From Microbacterium jejuense (GTDB taxonomy: Bacteria > Actinomycetota > Actinomycetes > Actinomycetales > Microbacteriaceae): 64,000 bases of DNA. The stretch spans positions 240,351 through 304,350 of the forward strand of contig NZ_JAEUAW010000005.1 in the NCBI RefSeq assembly GCF_019511665.1, in the 5' to 3' direction. Shown here in pieces: positions 8,718-18,119 of the stretch. The translations under genes and the position numbers were made by a program. The notes beneath the pieces were generated by a model. That model ran no database searches and was not told the DNA's origin. It was given only the letters and a program-made list of their open reading frames with translations. Within the stretch, counting starts at the first letter, position 1. The number at the start of each line of letters is the position of its first letter.

Positions 8718-11700
8718 GTGTCGAGCCAGGTGACGGGCGTCGGGGTTTCGAACGAAGGAGAGTTCGGAGCCAACGAGTGGCTCGTCGAGGAGCTGTACGA
8801 GCAGTTCAAGATCGACCGGAACTCCGTCGACAAGGCGTGGTGGCCCGTCCTCGAGGCCTACCACCCGGCCGACGGCACGGCGACGGCGGCTCCCGCCGCG
8901 ACGGCGGCTCCGCCCGCCGCGGCGGTGTCGGAGGCGCCCCCGACGACGCTGCCCGCGAACGCCGAGCCCCGACCGGTGACCGCCCCGATCCCCGTGATCG
9001 GCTCGCAGCCGGTGGCCCGCACCACCGCCCGTCCGGCGGCGCCGCAGCCGATCCCGGCACAGGCGCCCAAGGTGCAGCCCTCGTCAGCCGACTCGCCTGC
9101 CCCCGAGGCCGACGTCGTCACGACCCTCAAGGGCATGCCGAAGACCCTCGCGGCGAACATGGACGAGTCGCTCACGGTGCCCACCGCGACAAGCGTGCGC
9201 ACCGTGCCGGCGAAGCTGATGATCGACAACCGCATCGTCATCAACAACCACATGGCGCGCACGCGCGGCGGCAAGGTGAGCTTCACGCACCTCATCGGCT
9301 GGGCGCTCATCCAGGCGCTCAAGGAGTTCCCGAGCCAGAACGTCTTCTACGCGGAGATCGACGGCAAGCCCTCGGTGGTCGCCCCCGCGCACGTCAACCT
9401 GGGCATCGCGATCGACCTGCCCAAGCCCGACGGCACCCGCGCCCTGCTCGTGCCGAGCATCAAGCGCGCCGAGCAGCTGACGTTCAACGAGTACCTCACG
9501 ACGTACGAGGACCTCATCACCCGCGCCCGCAACAACAAGCTGACCGCGGCGGACTTCCAGGGCACGACGCTGTCGCTCACCAACCCCGGCGGCATCGGCA
9601 CCGTGCACTCGGTGCCGCGCCTCATGAAGGGCCAGGGCTGCATCGTGGGCGCCGGTGCCCTCGAGTACCCGGCAGAGTTCCAGGGCGCGAGCGACAAGAC
9701 GCTCAACGAGCTGGCGATCGGCAAGACGATCACCCTCACGAGCACGTACGACCACCGCGTCATCCAGGGCGCCGGGTCGGGCGAGTTCCTCAAGAAGGTG
9801 CACGAGCTGCTCATCGGCCAGCGCGGGTTCTACGAAGACATCTTCGCCGCCCTGCGCATCCCCTACGCGCCGATCCACTGGGCCGCCGACATCAACGTCG
9901 ACCTCGCCGAGCGCGTCGACAAGCAGGCGCGCGTGCAGGAGCTCATCAACTCCTTCCGCGTGCGCGGCCACCTCATGGCCGACATCGACCCGCTCGAGTA
10001 CGTGCAGCGCACACACCCCGACCTCGAGATCGAGAGCCACGGCCTCACGTTCTGGGACCTCGACCGCGAGTTCGTGACGGGCGGCTTCGGCGGCAAGCGC
10101 CAGATGAAGCTGCGCGACATCCTCGGCGTGCTGCGCGACTCGTACTGCCGCACCATCGGCATCGAGTACATGCACATCCAGGACCCCGCCCAGCGTGCCT
10201 GGTTCCAGGAGAACGTCGAGGTCAAGTACCAGAAGCCCGGCCACGACGAGCAGCTGCGCATCCTCGACAAGCTGAACCAGGCCGAGGCGTTCGAGACGTT
10301 CCTGCAGACGAAGTACGTCGGCCAGAAGCGCTTCAGCCTCGAGGGTGGCGAGTCGCTCATCCCCCTCCTCGACGAGATCCTGCAGGGCGCCGCCGAGGCG
10401 GGCCTCGACGGGGCCGCGATCGGCATGGCCCACCGCGGTCGCCTGAACGTGCTGACGAACATCGCCGGAAAGACGTACAGTCAGATCTTCCGGGAGTTCG
10501 AGGGCTCCGTCGCGATCGGCTCGAAGAGCGGCTCGGGAGACGTGAAGTATCACCTCGGCACCGAGGGCACCTTCGTCGCCGACAACGAGTCCGAGCTCCC
10601 GGTCTACCTCGCCGCCAACCCGTCCCACCTCGAGACGGTCGACGGCGTGCTGGAGGGCATCGTCCGCGCGAAGCAGGACCGCAAGCCCATCGGCAGCTTC
10701 ACGTGGCTGCCCATCCTCGTGCACGGCGATGCCGCGTTCGCGGGGCAGGGTGTCGTCGTCGAGACGCTGCAGATGTCGCAGCTGCGCGGCTACCGCACCG
10801 GCGGCACCGTGCACATCGTGGTGAACAACCAGGTCGGCTTCACGACGACACCGACGGACGCGCGCACGTCGGTGTACGCGACCGACGTCGCCAAGACGAT
10901 CCAGGCGCCGATCTTCCACGTGAACGGCGACGACCCCGAGGCCGTCACCCGCGTGGCGCAGCTGGCGTTCGCGTACCGCGAGCGGTTCCACCGCGATGTC
11001 GTCGTCGACCTCGTCTGCTACCGCCGCCGCGGCCACAACGAGGGCGACGACCCGTCGATGACGCAGCCGCTGATGACGAACCTCATCGAGGCCAAGCGCT
11101 CGGTGCGCCGCCTGTACACGGAGGCCCTGGTCGGTCGCGGTGACATCACCGAGGAGGAGTACGAGAAGGCGAAGCAGGACTTCCAGAACCGCCTCGAGAT
11201 CGCCTTCGCCGAGACCCACGCGGCCGAGACCGGCTCGTCGCCGGTCGTCGTGCCGGATGCCGCCGCCGCGGAGCCGGCCAGCGGCCAGCCCGAGACGACG
11301 GGTGTCTCGCGCGACGCGATCAACCTCATCGGCGACACGTTCGTGAACAAGCCCGAGGGCTTCACGGTCCACGCGAAGCTGCAGCAGCTGCTCGAGAAGC
11401 GCCTCGACATGAGCCGCAACGGCTCGATCGACTGGGGCTTCGGCGAGCTGCTCGCCTTCGGCTCGCTGCTGCTCGAGAAGACCAACGTGCGCCTGGCCGG
11501 TCAGGACTCGCGCCGCGGCACGTTCGTGCAGCGTCACGCCGTGCTGCACGACCGCGCGAACGGCCAGGAGTGGATCCCGCTCACGAACCTCGCGGACGAC
11601 CAGGGCAAGTTCTACGTCTACGACTCGCTGCTGAGCGAGTACGCGGCGATGGCGTTCGAGTACGGCTACTCGGTCGAGCGCGCCGACTCGCTCGTGCTGT

Positions 11701-12452
11701 GGGAGGCGCAGTTCGGCGACTTCGCCAACGGCGCGCAGTCGGTGATCGACGAGTTCATCTCGTCGGCCGACCAGAAGTGGGGCCAGCAGTCGAGCGTCGT
11801 GCTGCTGCTCCCCCACGGCTACGAGGGCCAGGGTCCCGACCACTCGTCGGCGCGCATCGAGCGCTACCTGCAGCTGTGCGCGCAAGAGAACATGACCGTG
11901 GCGCGCCCGTCGACCCCGGCGTCGTACTTCCATCTGCTGCGTCGTCAGGCCTATGCGCGCCCGCGTCGCCCGCTGGTCGTCTTCACGCCGAAGGCAATGC
12001 TGCGTCTGCGCGGTGCGACCAGCCCGGTCGAGGACTTCCTCACCGGCCGGTTCGAGCCGGTGCTCGACGACGACCGCGGCGTCGACAAGTCGGCCGTCAA
12101 GCGCGTGCTGCTGCACGCCGGCAAGATCCACTGGGATCTGCGCGCCGAGCTCGACAAGAACCCGAACCCGGCCGTCGCGCTCGTCCGGCTCGAGCAGTAC
12201 TACCCGGCTCCGATCGACGAGCTCAACGCGGTCATCGACTCGTACCCGAACGCCGAGCTGGTGTGGGTGCAGGACGAGCCCGAGAACCAGGGCGCGTGGC
12301 CCTTCATCGCACTGGAGGTCGTCAAGCACCTGAACGGCCGGACCATCAGCCGCATCTCGCGCGCCTCTGCGGCGTCGACCGCGACGGGTTCGCCCAAGGT
12401 GCACGCCGCCGAGCAGGCCGCCATCCTCCAGGAGGCTCTGACGGTCTCGTGA
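8718..12452 (+). CDS. kgd: Multifunctional 2-oxoglutarate decarboxylase/dehydrogenase E1o with succinyltransferase domain
   Basis: 1244 residues, the length of actinobacterial Kgd/OdhA. Residues 1-45 form the short E1 N-terminal segment, 46-120 an Ala/Pro-rich linker, 120-365 an E2-type catalytic core whose active His is in TYDHRVIQGAGSGEFL (His346), and 370-1244 the ThDP-dependent E1 with MAHRGRLNVLTN, GDDPEAVTRVAQ and GHNEGDDPSMTQP. There is no lipoyl domain, so it must use the lipoylated E2 of pyruvate dehydrogenase, as known for Corynebacterium OdhA. It converts 2-oxoglutarate to succinyl-CoA or succinic semialdehyde in the TCA cycle. GarA/OdhI inhibition is typical but those genes are not in this window. 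GTG start. Monocistronic. Confidence 0.97.
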   Translation: MSSQVTGVGVSNEGEFGANEWLVEELYEQFKIDRNSVDKAWWPVLEAYHPADGTATAAPAATAAPPAAAVSEAPPTTLPANAEPRPVTAPIPVIGSQPVARTTARPAAPQPIPAQAPKVQPSSADSPAPEADVVTTLKGMPKTLAANMDESLTVPTATSVRTVPAKLMIDNRIVINNHMARTRGGKVSFTHLIGWALIQALKEFPSQNVFYAEIDGKPSVVAPAHVNLGIAIDLPKPDGTRALLVPSIKRAEQLTFNEYLTTYEDLITRARNNKLTAADFQGTTLSLTNPGGIGTVHSVPRLMKGQGCIVGAGALEYPAEFQGASDKTLNELAIGKTITLTSTYDHRVIQGAGSGEFLKKVHELLIGQRGFYEDIFAALRIPYAPIHWAADINVDLAERVDKQARVQELINSFRVRGHLMADIDPLEYVQRTHPDLEIESHGLTFWDLDREFVTGGFGGKRQMKLRDILGVLRDSYCRTIGIEYMHIQDPAQRAWFQENVEVKYQKPGHDEQLRILDKLNQAEAFETFLQTKYVGQKRFSLEGGESLIPLLDEILQGAAEAGLDGAAIGMAHRGRLNVLTNIAGKTYSQIFREFEGSVAIGSKSGSGDVKYHLGTEGTFVADNESELPVYLAANPSHLETVDGVLEGIVRAKQDRKPIGSFTWLPILVHGDAAFAGQGVVVETLQMSQLRGYRTGGTVHIVVNNQVGFTTTPTDARTSVYATDVAKTIQAPIFHVNGDDPEAVTRVAQLAFAYRERFHRDVVVDLVCYRRRGHNEGDDPSMTQPLMTNLIEAKRSVRRLYTEALVGRGDITEEEYEKAKQDFQNRLEIAFAETHAAETGSSPVVVPDAAAAEPASGQPETTGVSRDAINLIGDTFVNKPEGFTVHAKLQQLLEKRLDMSRNGSIDWGFGELLAFGSLLLEKTNVRLAGQDSRRGTFVQRHAVLHDRANGQEWIPLTNLADDQGKFYVYDSLLSEYAAMAFEYGYSVERADSLVLWEAQFGDFANGAQSVIDEFISSADQKWGQQSSVVLLLPHGYEGQGPDHSSARIERYLQLCAQENMTVARPSTPASYFHLLRRQAYARPRRPLVVFTPKAMLRLRGATSPVEDFLTGRFEPVLDDDRGVDKSAVKRVLLHAGKIHWDLRAELDKNPNPAVALVRLEQYYPAPIDELNAVIDSYPNAELVWVQDEPENQGAWPFIALEVVKHLNGRTISRISRASAASTATGSPKVHAAEQAAILQEALTVS

Positions 12453-12467
12453 CCCGATGACGACGTC

Positions 12468-12516
12468 GATCCGGCCCCGGACGCCCAGCGCTCGCTGAGG
12501 AGCCCGGGGCCGGATC
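12468..12516. terminator. Bidirectional terminator hairpin after kgd
   Basis: 13-bp perfect arms GATCCGGCCCCGG (12468-12480) and CCGGGGCCGGATC (12504-12516), loop 23 bases, between converging kgd and the permease. Confidence 0.75.
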
Positions 12517-12542
12517 GCGTCAGGCCAGGGCCGACGTCGTCT

Positions 12543-13913
12543 TCACCCCGACGTCCGGCCCGGCGCCTCCGAGACGGCCGATGCGACCACCGCCGCGTCG
12601 GCCCCCGCACCTTGCGCCTCCGGCGCGGCATGTCGGGCCTCACCGTCGGCACGCGGCGTGCGCCGGAGCCTCCGCCACACCGTGACGACGATCGCCGCGA
12701 GGGCGAGCGCGGCAGCGGGCAGCAGGTTGGCGCCGGCGAGGAACAGCAGCCCGACCGACAGCACCGCCGCGACGGCCGCCATGAACCAGCCGGCGGTGAA
12801 TCGCGGCAGGATGAGCGTCGCGGCGATCATGCCCACGGCGTAGATCGACACCATGTTGCTGGTGTGGATGAGGATGAACGTCTGAACCTGGCCGCCGGTG
12901 GCCAGTGCGATCGCCAGGTACGACATCGCGATGACGAAGAACAGCAGCAGGGCGCGCCGGGGGATGCCGCCGGCCTCGGCGCCGGGAGCCAGAACGCGCG
13001 GCAGATCGCGGTTGGCGGCGAGCGAGGCGCCGAGCTTGCCGAAGGCCGCGAGGTAGGAGTTCAGCACCCCGAGGACGACGATCGCTGCCACGACCCCGAC
13101 GGCGGTGCGCCCGACACCGGGGGCGACCGCGTCCGCGAGCGCGAGAAGGGGCACCGCCCCTTCGCCGGCGCGGTCGCCGAGCACGCCGACCGTCACGATC
13201 TGAAGGAGAAGGTAGGCCAGTCCGGTGACGACCAGCGCGATCGCGGTGGCGATCGGGATGATCCGCCGCGGATCGCGGAACTCCCCCGAGATGTGGGTGC
13301 CGACCTCCCACCCGGCGAACGCCCACACGAACAGGCTGATGGCCGTGCCGACCCCTGCCCACCCGTGCGGCAGGAACGGCTCGAACCTCGACGCCTCCGT
13401 CGCCGGGAACGCGGCGCTCACGAGCAGCACGACGATCGCGACGAGGAGCCCGGTGAGCACGAACTGCACCCATCCCGCGACGCGGACGCCGAGGAGGTTG
13501 ATCGCGAACGGCGGCAGCACGATGACGATCGCGAGCAGCGCGACCGCCGATCTGTCGAGGTGCAGGATCGCGGTCAGGTACTCGCCGCCGAGGATGGCGA
13601 GCACGGGGAACCCCGCGCCGACGCCGAAGAAGAACCAGTAGCCGGTCGCGCGCGCCGCCGTCGGTCCTAGGGCGCGACGCACGTAGCTGGCGACCCCGCC
13701 CGGATCGGGGTAGCGGGCGGCGAGCGCGGCGAACGTGCCGGCGAGCGGCACCGACAGGACGATCACGGCGACCACGGCGACGATGGATGCCGGTCCCGCG
13801 ACGTCTGCCGCCAGCCCGGGCAGCACGAGCAGTCCGGTGCCGAGCACCGATGCGATGTACAGGGCGGTTCCCTGCACGATGCCGAGGCTGCCGTGCGGAT
13901 GCGTCGAGGTCAC
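12543..13913 (-). CDS. APC-family amino acid permease
   Basis: 456 residues with about twelve membrane segments. TM1 carries the unwound GTGLLVLPG substrate loop (near residue 25) and TM6 contains VWAFAGWEVGTHISGEFRDP (near 215), both hallmarks of the APC/YjeH-like branch. It probably imports or exports a neutral amino acid with protons; the substrate is not readable. The Ala-rich cytoplasmic C-terminus (from about 405) is low complexity. GTG start; an AGTGTG complement (CACACT) six bases upstream would fit a leaderless start but is weak. Convergent with kgd. Confidence 0.85.
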   Translation of the reverse strand: MTSTHPHGSLGIVQGTALYIASVLGTGLLVLPGLAADVAGPASIVAVVAVIVLSVPLAGTFAALAARYPDPGGVASYVRRALGPTAARATGYWFFFGVGAGFPVLAILGGEYLTAILHLDRSAVALLAIVIVLPPFAINLLGVRVAGWVQFVLTGLLVAIVVLLVSAAFPATEASRFEPFLPHGWAGVGTAISLFVWAFAGWEVGTHISGEFRDPRRIIPIATAIALVVTGLAYLLLQIVTVGVLGDRAGEGAVPLLALADAVAPGVGRTAVGVVAAIVVLGVLNSYLAAFGKLGASLAANRDLPRVLAPGAEAGGIPRRALLLFFVIAMSYLAIALATGGQVQTFILIHTSNMVSIYAVGMIAATLILPRFTAGWFMAAVAAVLSVGLLFLAGANLLPAAALALAAIVVTVWRRLRRTPRADGEARHAAPEAQGAGADAAVVASAVSEAPGRTSG

Positions 13914-14032
13914 CGCTCAAGTGTGGCGGCGGCATCCGACGTCCGCGTCGGCTGCCTCGGCCGTTCCCGCGCGCTTTCCTGCCAAACGCCTTAGGGAGAA
14001 CCACCCGTATCAGCCCGCAGGCCGCCGGCTCT

Positions 14033-14038
14033 ACAATC
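14033..14038 (+). promoter_or_regulatory. -10 box (TACAAT) of the secreted-protein gene
   Basis: TACAAT, the best vegetative -10 match in the region; a weak GTATCA lies 17 bp upstream. Predicted leader about 65 bases. Confidence 0.55.
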
Positions 14039-14109
14039 GCAGGGGTTCGCCACTGCGCTCACCGGGGACTGCCGCAACACACCGACCCGCGAACCCCGGG
14101 GAGGAAGAA

Positions 14110-14619
14110 ATGTCCATCAAGCGCATCGCGATCGCCCTGGCAGCCGCCACAGGGGCCGTCCTGCTCGCCGCGTCGCCCGCGTTCGCAGGCAACGCCCATT
14201 TCATCGACCACCACACCGGCGCGTCGCTGAACGGGACGAGTCTCGTCGTGTCGTTCAAGGAGGCCGGCCTGGAGTCGGGCTCCGTCGAGACGGTCACGGC
14301 CACGGCGCACCTCATGGCGGTGTATCAGTGCATCAACAACGGCGGTTCGAACCCGGCCGACCCGAAGAAGACGACGGTCGACGCCGAGGTGTCGCAGAGC
14401 GGCGAGTTCACCGCCAACAAGAACGGCCAGCTCGTCGGCTCGCTGACGCTGTCGACGCCGGACGCCGCGTCGGTTCTCGATTGCCCGAACGGTCAGAAGG
14501 CCATGCTCACGGCGGGCACCTGGTCGAGCGTCGAGATCATGGACGAGACGAGCGGCGCCTGGGCGGCGGTCGACGGATCGTTCTCGTTCGGGGCACCCGT
14601 GGGACACGGGAGGAAGTAG
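14110..14619 (+). CDS. Small secreted protein of unknown function
   Basis: 169 residues. A classic Sec signal peptide (basic MSIKR, hydrophobic IAIALAAATGAVLLAA, cleavage after SPAFA near residue 26) is followed by a Gly/Ser/Thr-rich, probably all-beta domain with two Cys (in YQCINN and LDCPNG) that could form one disulfide. There is no lipobox, sortase signal or membrane anchor, so release into the medium is expected. GGGGAGGAAGAA before the ATG is a strong ribosome-binding site. I do not recognise a named family. Divergent from the permease and convergent with glpD. Confidence 0.8.
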   Translation: MSIKRIAIALAAATGAVLLAASPAFAGNAHFIDHHTGASLNGTSLVVSFKEAGLESGSVETVTATAHLMAVYQCINNGGSNPADPKKTTVDAEVSQSGEFTANKNGQLVGSLTLSTPDAASVLDCPNGQKAMLTAGTWSSVEIMDETSGAWAAVDGSFSFGAPVGHGRK

Positions 14620-14708
14620 CACCGGAACACCCGGCCTTCGCCGGCGCGCCGTGAGGGAATGCCCGTCGCGTCGTGCCGGCGGAGAACCCGTGGTCGTGCC
14701 CGCGTCGC

Positions 14709-16265
14709 TCACACCTGGAGCGGGTCGACCCGGGCCCGGGCGAACGCGGCGGCGGCGGCATCCCTCGACGCCTCGCGGTCGGCGGGCACCAGACCGAGCC
14801 GCGTGCGGCGGTCGAGCAGGTCGTCGACGCTCAGTGCGCCCTCGGCGCGGACGCCCCACTCCAGCTCTTGGGCCGTGACGCCGCGGACGGCCCACGGGCC
14901 GTCGGCCAGTGCCGCCACGTAGGGCGCCTCGGCGCCGTAGCGGCGCACCAGGCGCGGCGCGGCGTCGATCTCTCCGAGCCGGGGGCGCGGCCACGCGCCG
15001 ATCAGCGGAAGCGTCCGCGTGGGCGACGGATGGGAGGGGAAGGCGGGGTCACGGCGGATGACGGCGTCGACCGCGTCCTCCGCCATGCGGCGGTAGGTGG
15101 TGAGCTTGCCCCCGACCACGCTCAGCACGCCCGACCCGGATTCCAGGATCTCGTGCCGGCGCGACAGGTCGCTCGTCTCGTCGTCGTGTGCGGCAGCCAG
15201 GAGGGGCCGCAGCCCCGCGTAGGTGGCGAGCACGTCGTCACGCGTGAGAGGAGAGGCCAGCACCGTGTTCACCACGGCGAGCAGGTGGTCGATCTCGTCG
15301 GCGCTCGCTTCGACGACGTCGGGCATGGGCCCGTCGACGGGCACGTCGGTCAGGCCGATGTAGGTGCGGCCGTGGACGGCGGGCAGCGTGAACACGAACC
15401 TGCTCGACGAGCCCGGGATCGGCACCGTGAGCGACACGTCCGAGCCGCCGAGGCGCTCGGTCGGCACGACCAGGTGCGTGCCACGGCTCGGTCGCAGCCG
15501 CACGTCGGGATCGAGCTCCCCCGCCCACACGCCCGTCGCGTTGACCACGGCGCGCGCCTGCACCCCGAGGGTGTGACCGGTGACCAGGTCGTGCAGTCGC
15601 GCGCCGTGTCCGTCCACCGAGACCGCCTCGACGCGCGTGAGGATGGATGCCCCATACCCGGCGGCGGTGCGCGCCACCGCCACGACCAGCCGGGCGTCGT
15701 CGACGAGCTGGCCGTCCCAGCCCCGCACCGCGCCGCGCAGGTGGGTGCCGCGCAGCGCGGGCGCGAGCCGCCGTGCGGTCTCGGGCCCGACGACACCAGG
15801 ACTGTGCAGCACCGAGCCGGACGTGCCGACCGCGCGGCGCAGGCCGTCGCCGAGCTCGTAGCCGAACCCGATGTACGCGCCCTTGGCGAGCGCTCCCGGG
15901 TCGTACAGCGGCACGATCTGCGCGAGCGCCCGCGTGAGATGCGGCGCGGTGCGCGTGAGCAGGATGTGCCGTTCGGCGGCGCTCTCGCGGGCGATCCCGA
16001 TCTGCCGCGACGCCAGGTAGCGCAGGCCGCCGTGCACGAGCTTGGAGCTGAACCGGCTCGTGCCGTGGGCGAGATCGTGGCGCTCGACCAGGACCGTCCG
16101 CAGGCCGCGGGCGGCGGCATCCAGCGCGATCCCCGCCCCCGTGATGCCCCCGCCGATGACGAGCACATCCACCTCGCCGGCGTCCGCCAGTGCGTCGAGC
16201 TCGCGCGTGCGTCGCGCGGCCGACAGTGCCGAGGACTGCGGTGTCCGTCCGAGGATGCGGGTCAC
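14709..16265 (-). CDS. glpD: FAD-dependent glycerol-3-phosphate dehydrogenase
   Basis: 518 residues. The dinucleotide fold VDVLVIGGGITGAGIALDAA (about 33-51) and GTSRFSSKLVHGGLRYL (about 77-93) are the GlpD FAD and substrate motifs. The C-terminal helical domain (from about 390) ends in Ala/Arg-rich sequence. It oxidises glycerol-3-phosphate to DHAP at the membrane, feeding electrons to menaquinone. The same frame is open far upstream, but GTG at 16265 is the start: it sits just before the conserved N-terminus and six bases after CATCAT. Divergent from the AGPS-like gene, the arrangement of glpD1 and Rv2251 in M. tuberculosis. Confidence 0.93.
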   Translation of the reverse strand: MTRILGRTPQSSALSAARRTRELDALADAGEVDVLVIGGGITGAGIALDAAARGLRTVLVERHDLAHGTSRFSSKLVHGGLRYLASRQIGIARESAAERHILLTRTAPHLTRALAQIVPLYDPGALAKGAYIGFGYELGDGLRRAVGTSGSVLHSPGVVGPETARRLAPALRGTHLRGAVRGWDGQLVDDARLVVAVARTAAGYGASILTRVEAVSVDGHGARLHDLVTGHTLGVQARAVVNATGVWAGELDPDVRLRPSRGTHLVVPTERLGGSDVSLTVPIPGSSSRFVFTLPAVHGRTYIGLTDVPVDGPMPDVVEASADEIDHLLAVVNTVLASPLTRDDVLATYAGLRPLLAAAHDDETSDLSRRHEILESGSGVLSVVGGKLTTYRRMAEDAVDAVIRRDPAFPSHPSPTRTLPLIGAWPRPRLGEIDAAPRLVRRYGAEAPYVAALADGPWAVRGVTAQELEWGVRAEGALSVDDLLDRRTRLGLVPADREASRDAAAAAFARARVDPLQV

Positions 16266-16271
16266 GTCTTC

Positions 16272-16277
16272 ATGATG
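16272..16277 (-). promoter_or_regulatory. Candidate leaderless -10 box (CATCAT) of glpD
   Basis: CATCAT on the minus strand, six bases before GTG at 16265; four of six consensus positions. Confidence 0.4.
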
Positions 16278-16320
16278 CCGCACCCCGTGGCCCGCTCGAT
16301 CGAGAAACCACGATCGGCCT

Positions 16321-16375
16321 GACACACCACACCGGACCTGGTGTCTCAACCTCCGCGTGGTGTGTGAACCTCCGC
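16321..16375. repeat. Inverted and direct repeats in the glpD/AGPS divergent region
   Basis: ACACACCAC (from 16322) is opposed by GTGGTGTGT (from 16357), and AACCTCCGCGTG occurs twice about 20 bases apart. It could be a regulator site: in mycobacteria a TetR gene sits between these two genes, but none is present here. Confidence 0.5.
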
Positions 16376-16448
16376 GTGCGGGTTCGACGCCGACGCACCG
16401 ACGGCGAGCGCCCGCCGACGCACCGACGGCGCGCACCCCCGCCGGTGC

Positions 16449-16454
16449 GATACT
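16449..16454 (+). promoter_or_regulatory. Leaderless -10 box (GATACT) of the AGPS-like gene
   Basis: GATACT, six bases before GTG at 16461; supports that start codon. Confidence 0.5.
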
Positions 16455-16460
16455 GGCCGG

Positions 16461-18119
16461 GTGCCGACGACGCCCGCCCCCGACGCCCTGCCCGCGACGC
16501 CCGCACCCCGCGAGCGGGGACCGTGGGACGCGTGGGATCCCGAACCGGCCCGGCTGCCCGCCGCCGCCCGCGCGATCGTCGCCACGGTCGTGCCCGGCAA
16601 GGCGCACCCCGTGCCGCGGCGCGCTCGCCCGGCGCTGACGCCCTCGCACCTCGGCGACGAGGACCTCGTCGCGCTCACCGACGTCGTGGGTGCCGGCAAC
16701 GCCACGCGCGACGACGACGTGCGCGCGCTGCACCTCGGAGGCAAGAGCACGCCCGACCTGCTGCGGCGGCGTCTGGACGACCCGCAGGCCGCGCCCGACG
16801 CCGTCGTCTCGCCCGCCGATCACGCCGAGGTCGCGGGGGTGCTGCGCGTGTGCGACGACCGCTCGATCGCGGTCGTGCCGTTCGGCGGCGGGACGTCCGT
16901 CGTCGGGGGCGTCGATCCGGTGCCGGGCGCGCACCGCGCCGTGATCGCCCTCGACCTGCGTCGCACGGCGTCGCTGCGTGCGCTCGACGAGGTCTCGCTG
17001 CTCGCGACGTTCGGCGCGGGCACGACGGGCCCACAGGCCGAGGAGCTGCTCGGTGCCCGCGGCTACACGCTGGGCCACTTCCCGCAGAGCTTCGTGTACG
17101 CCTCGCTCGGCGGCTTCGCCGCGACGCGGTCGAGCGGTCAGGCCTCGCGCGGCTACGGGCGCTTCGACGACCTCGTGCACGCGCTGCGTGTCGCGACGCC
17201 GCGCGGCGACCTCGACCTCGGTCGCGCGCCGGCGAGCGCCGCGGGTCCCGACCTGCGCGAGCTGTTCCTCGGCTCGGAGGGGGCGTTCGGCGTGCTCACC
17301 GAGGTGACCGTCCGCATCCGGCCGGTCCCGGCAGCCACGGCGTACCGAGCCTGGACGTTCCCCGACTTCGCGTCGGGAGCGGCGGCGTTCCGCGAGGCGA
17401 CGCAGCGCGGCATCCGCCCGACCGTCCTGCGGCTGAGCGACGAGACCGAGACCCGCGTGAACGCGACGCTGGGCGGCCATCTCACCCGCCTTCGCGGCTG
17501 CCTGGCCGTCGCGACCTTCGAGGGCGCGAACGCCTCCGATGCCGAGTCCACCCGTGACGCCCTCGACACCGTGTTCTCGGCCCACGGCGCGAAGTCCCGG
17601 GGCGAGGACCCGGCCCGCTCGTGGGAGCGGGGCCGCTTCGCCTCCCCCGGCCTGCGCGACACCCTGATGGACGTCGGCGTCCTCGCCGAGACCCTCGAGA
17701 CGGCCACGACGTGGGCGCAGCTGCCGGCCCTCAAGCGCGCGGTGACCGAGGCGCTCAGCGCGAGCCTCACGGCCGCCGGGACGAAGCCGATCGTGATGTG
17801 CCACATCTCGCACGTCTATCCCGCGGGCGCCTCGCTGTACTTCACGGTGGTCGCCGCATTGACCGACGACCCGCAGGGGCAATGGGCGGGAGCGAAGGAT
17901 GCCGCCTCCCGGGCGATCGGCGAATCCCACGGCACCATCACGCACCACCATGCGGTCGGGCGCGACCATCGCGCCTACCTCGAGTTCGAGATCGGGCCGC
18001 TCGGGGTCGCGGTGCTGCGGGCCGTCAAGGCGACGCTCGACCCGAACGGGATCATGAACCCCGGCGCGCTGATCGCGATCGACGCCCTGACGGAGGCCGG
18101 ACCCGGAGCTCCCGCGTGA
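16461..18119 (+). CDS. Alkyl-dihydroxyacetonephosphate synthase-like FAD-linked oxidase
   Basis: 552-residue vanillyl-alcohol-oxidase-type flavoprotein. The PP-loop VPFGGGTSVVGGV (about 139-151) binds FAD. GHFPQSFVYASLGGFAATRS, HISHVYPAGASLYFT and the HHH in ITHHHAVGRDHR align by eye with eukaryotic AGPS, as does the C-terminal LDPNGIMNPGAL. AGPS swaps the acyl chain of acyl-DHAP for a fatty alcohol, making ether lipid. With GlpD (DHAP supply) and the overlapping lipid kinase this suggests glycerolipid or ether-lipid metabolism, but bacterial homologues (Rv2251 type) have no proven reaction. The stop overlaps the next start (GTGA). Confidence 0.85.
   Translation: MPTTPAPDALPATPAPRERGPWDAWDPEPARLPAAARAIVATVVPGKAHPVPRRARPALTPSHLGDEDLVALTDVVGAGNATRDDDVRALHLGGKSTPDLLRRRLDDPQAAPDAVVSPADHAEVAGVLRVCDDRSIAVVPFGGGTSVVGGVDPVPGAHRAVIALDLRRTASLRALDEVSLLATFGAGTTGPQAEELLGARGYTLGHFPQSFVYASLGGFAATRSSGQASRGYGRFDDLVHALRVATPRGDLDLGRAPASAAGPDLRELFLGSEGAFGVLTEVTVRIRPVPAATAYRAWTFPDFASGAAAFREATQRGIRPTVLRLSDETETRVNATLGGHLTRLRGCLAVATFEGANASDAESTRDALDTVFSAHGAKSRGEDPARSWERGRFASPGLRDTLMDVGVLAETLETATTWAQLPALKRAVTEALSASLTAAGTKPIVMCHISHVYPAGASLYFTVVAALTDDPQGQWAGAKDAASRAIGESHGTITHHHAVGRDHRAYLEFEIGPLGVAVLRAVKATLDPNGIMNPGALIAIDALTEAGPGAPA

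Noticed and set aside
9084..12404. Long open frame on the minus strand opposite kgd (over 1100 codons)
   Set aside because: It mirrors the GC-rich third positions of kgd, is full of Arg/Val/Asp low-complexity sequence and has no recognisable domain.
16266..17969. Upstream in-frame extension of glpD (more than 500 extra codons)
   Set aside because: Runs antisense through the AGPS-like gene; the conserved GlpD N-terminus begins at GTG 16265.
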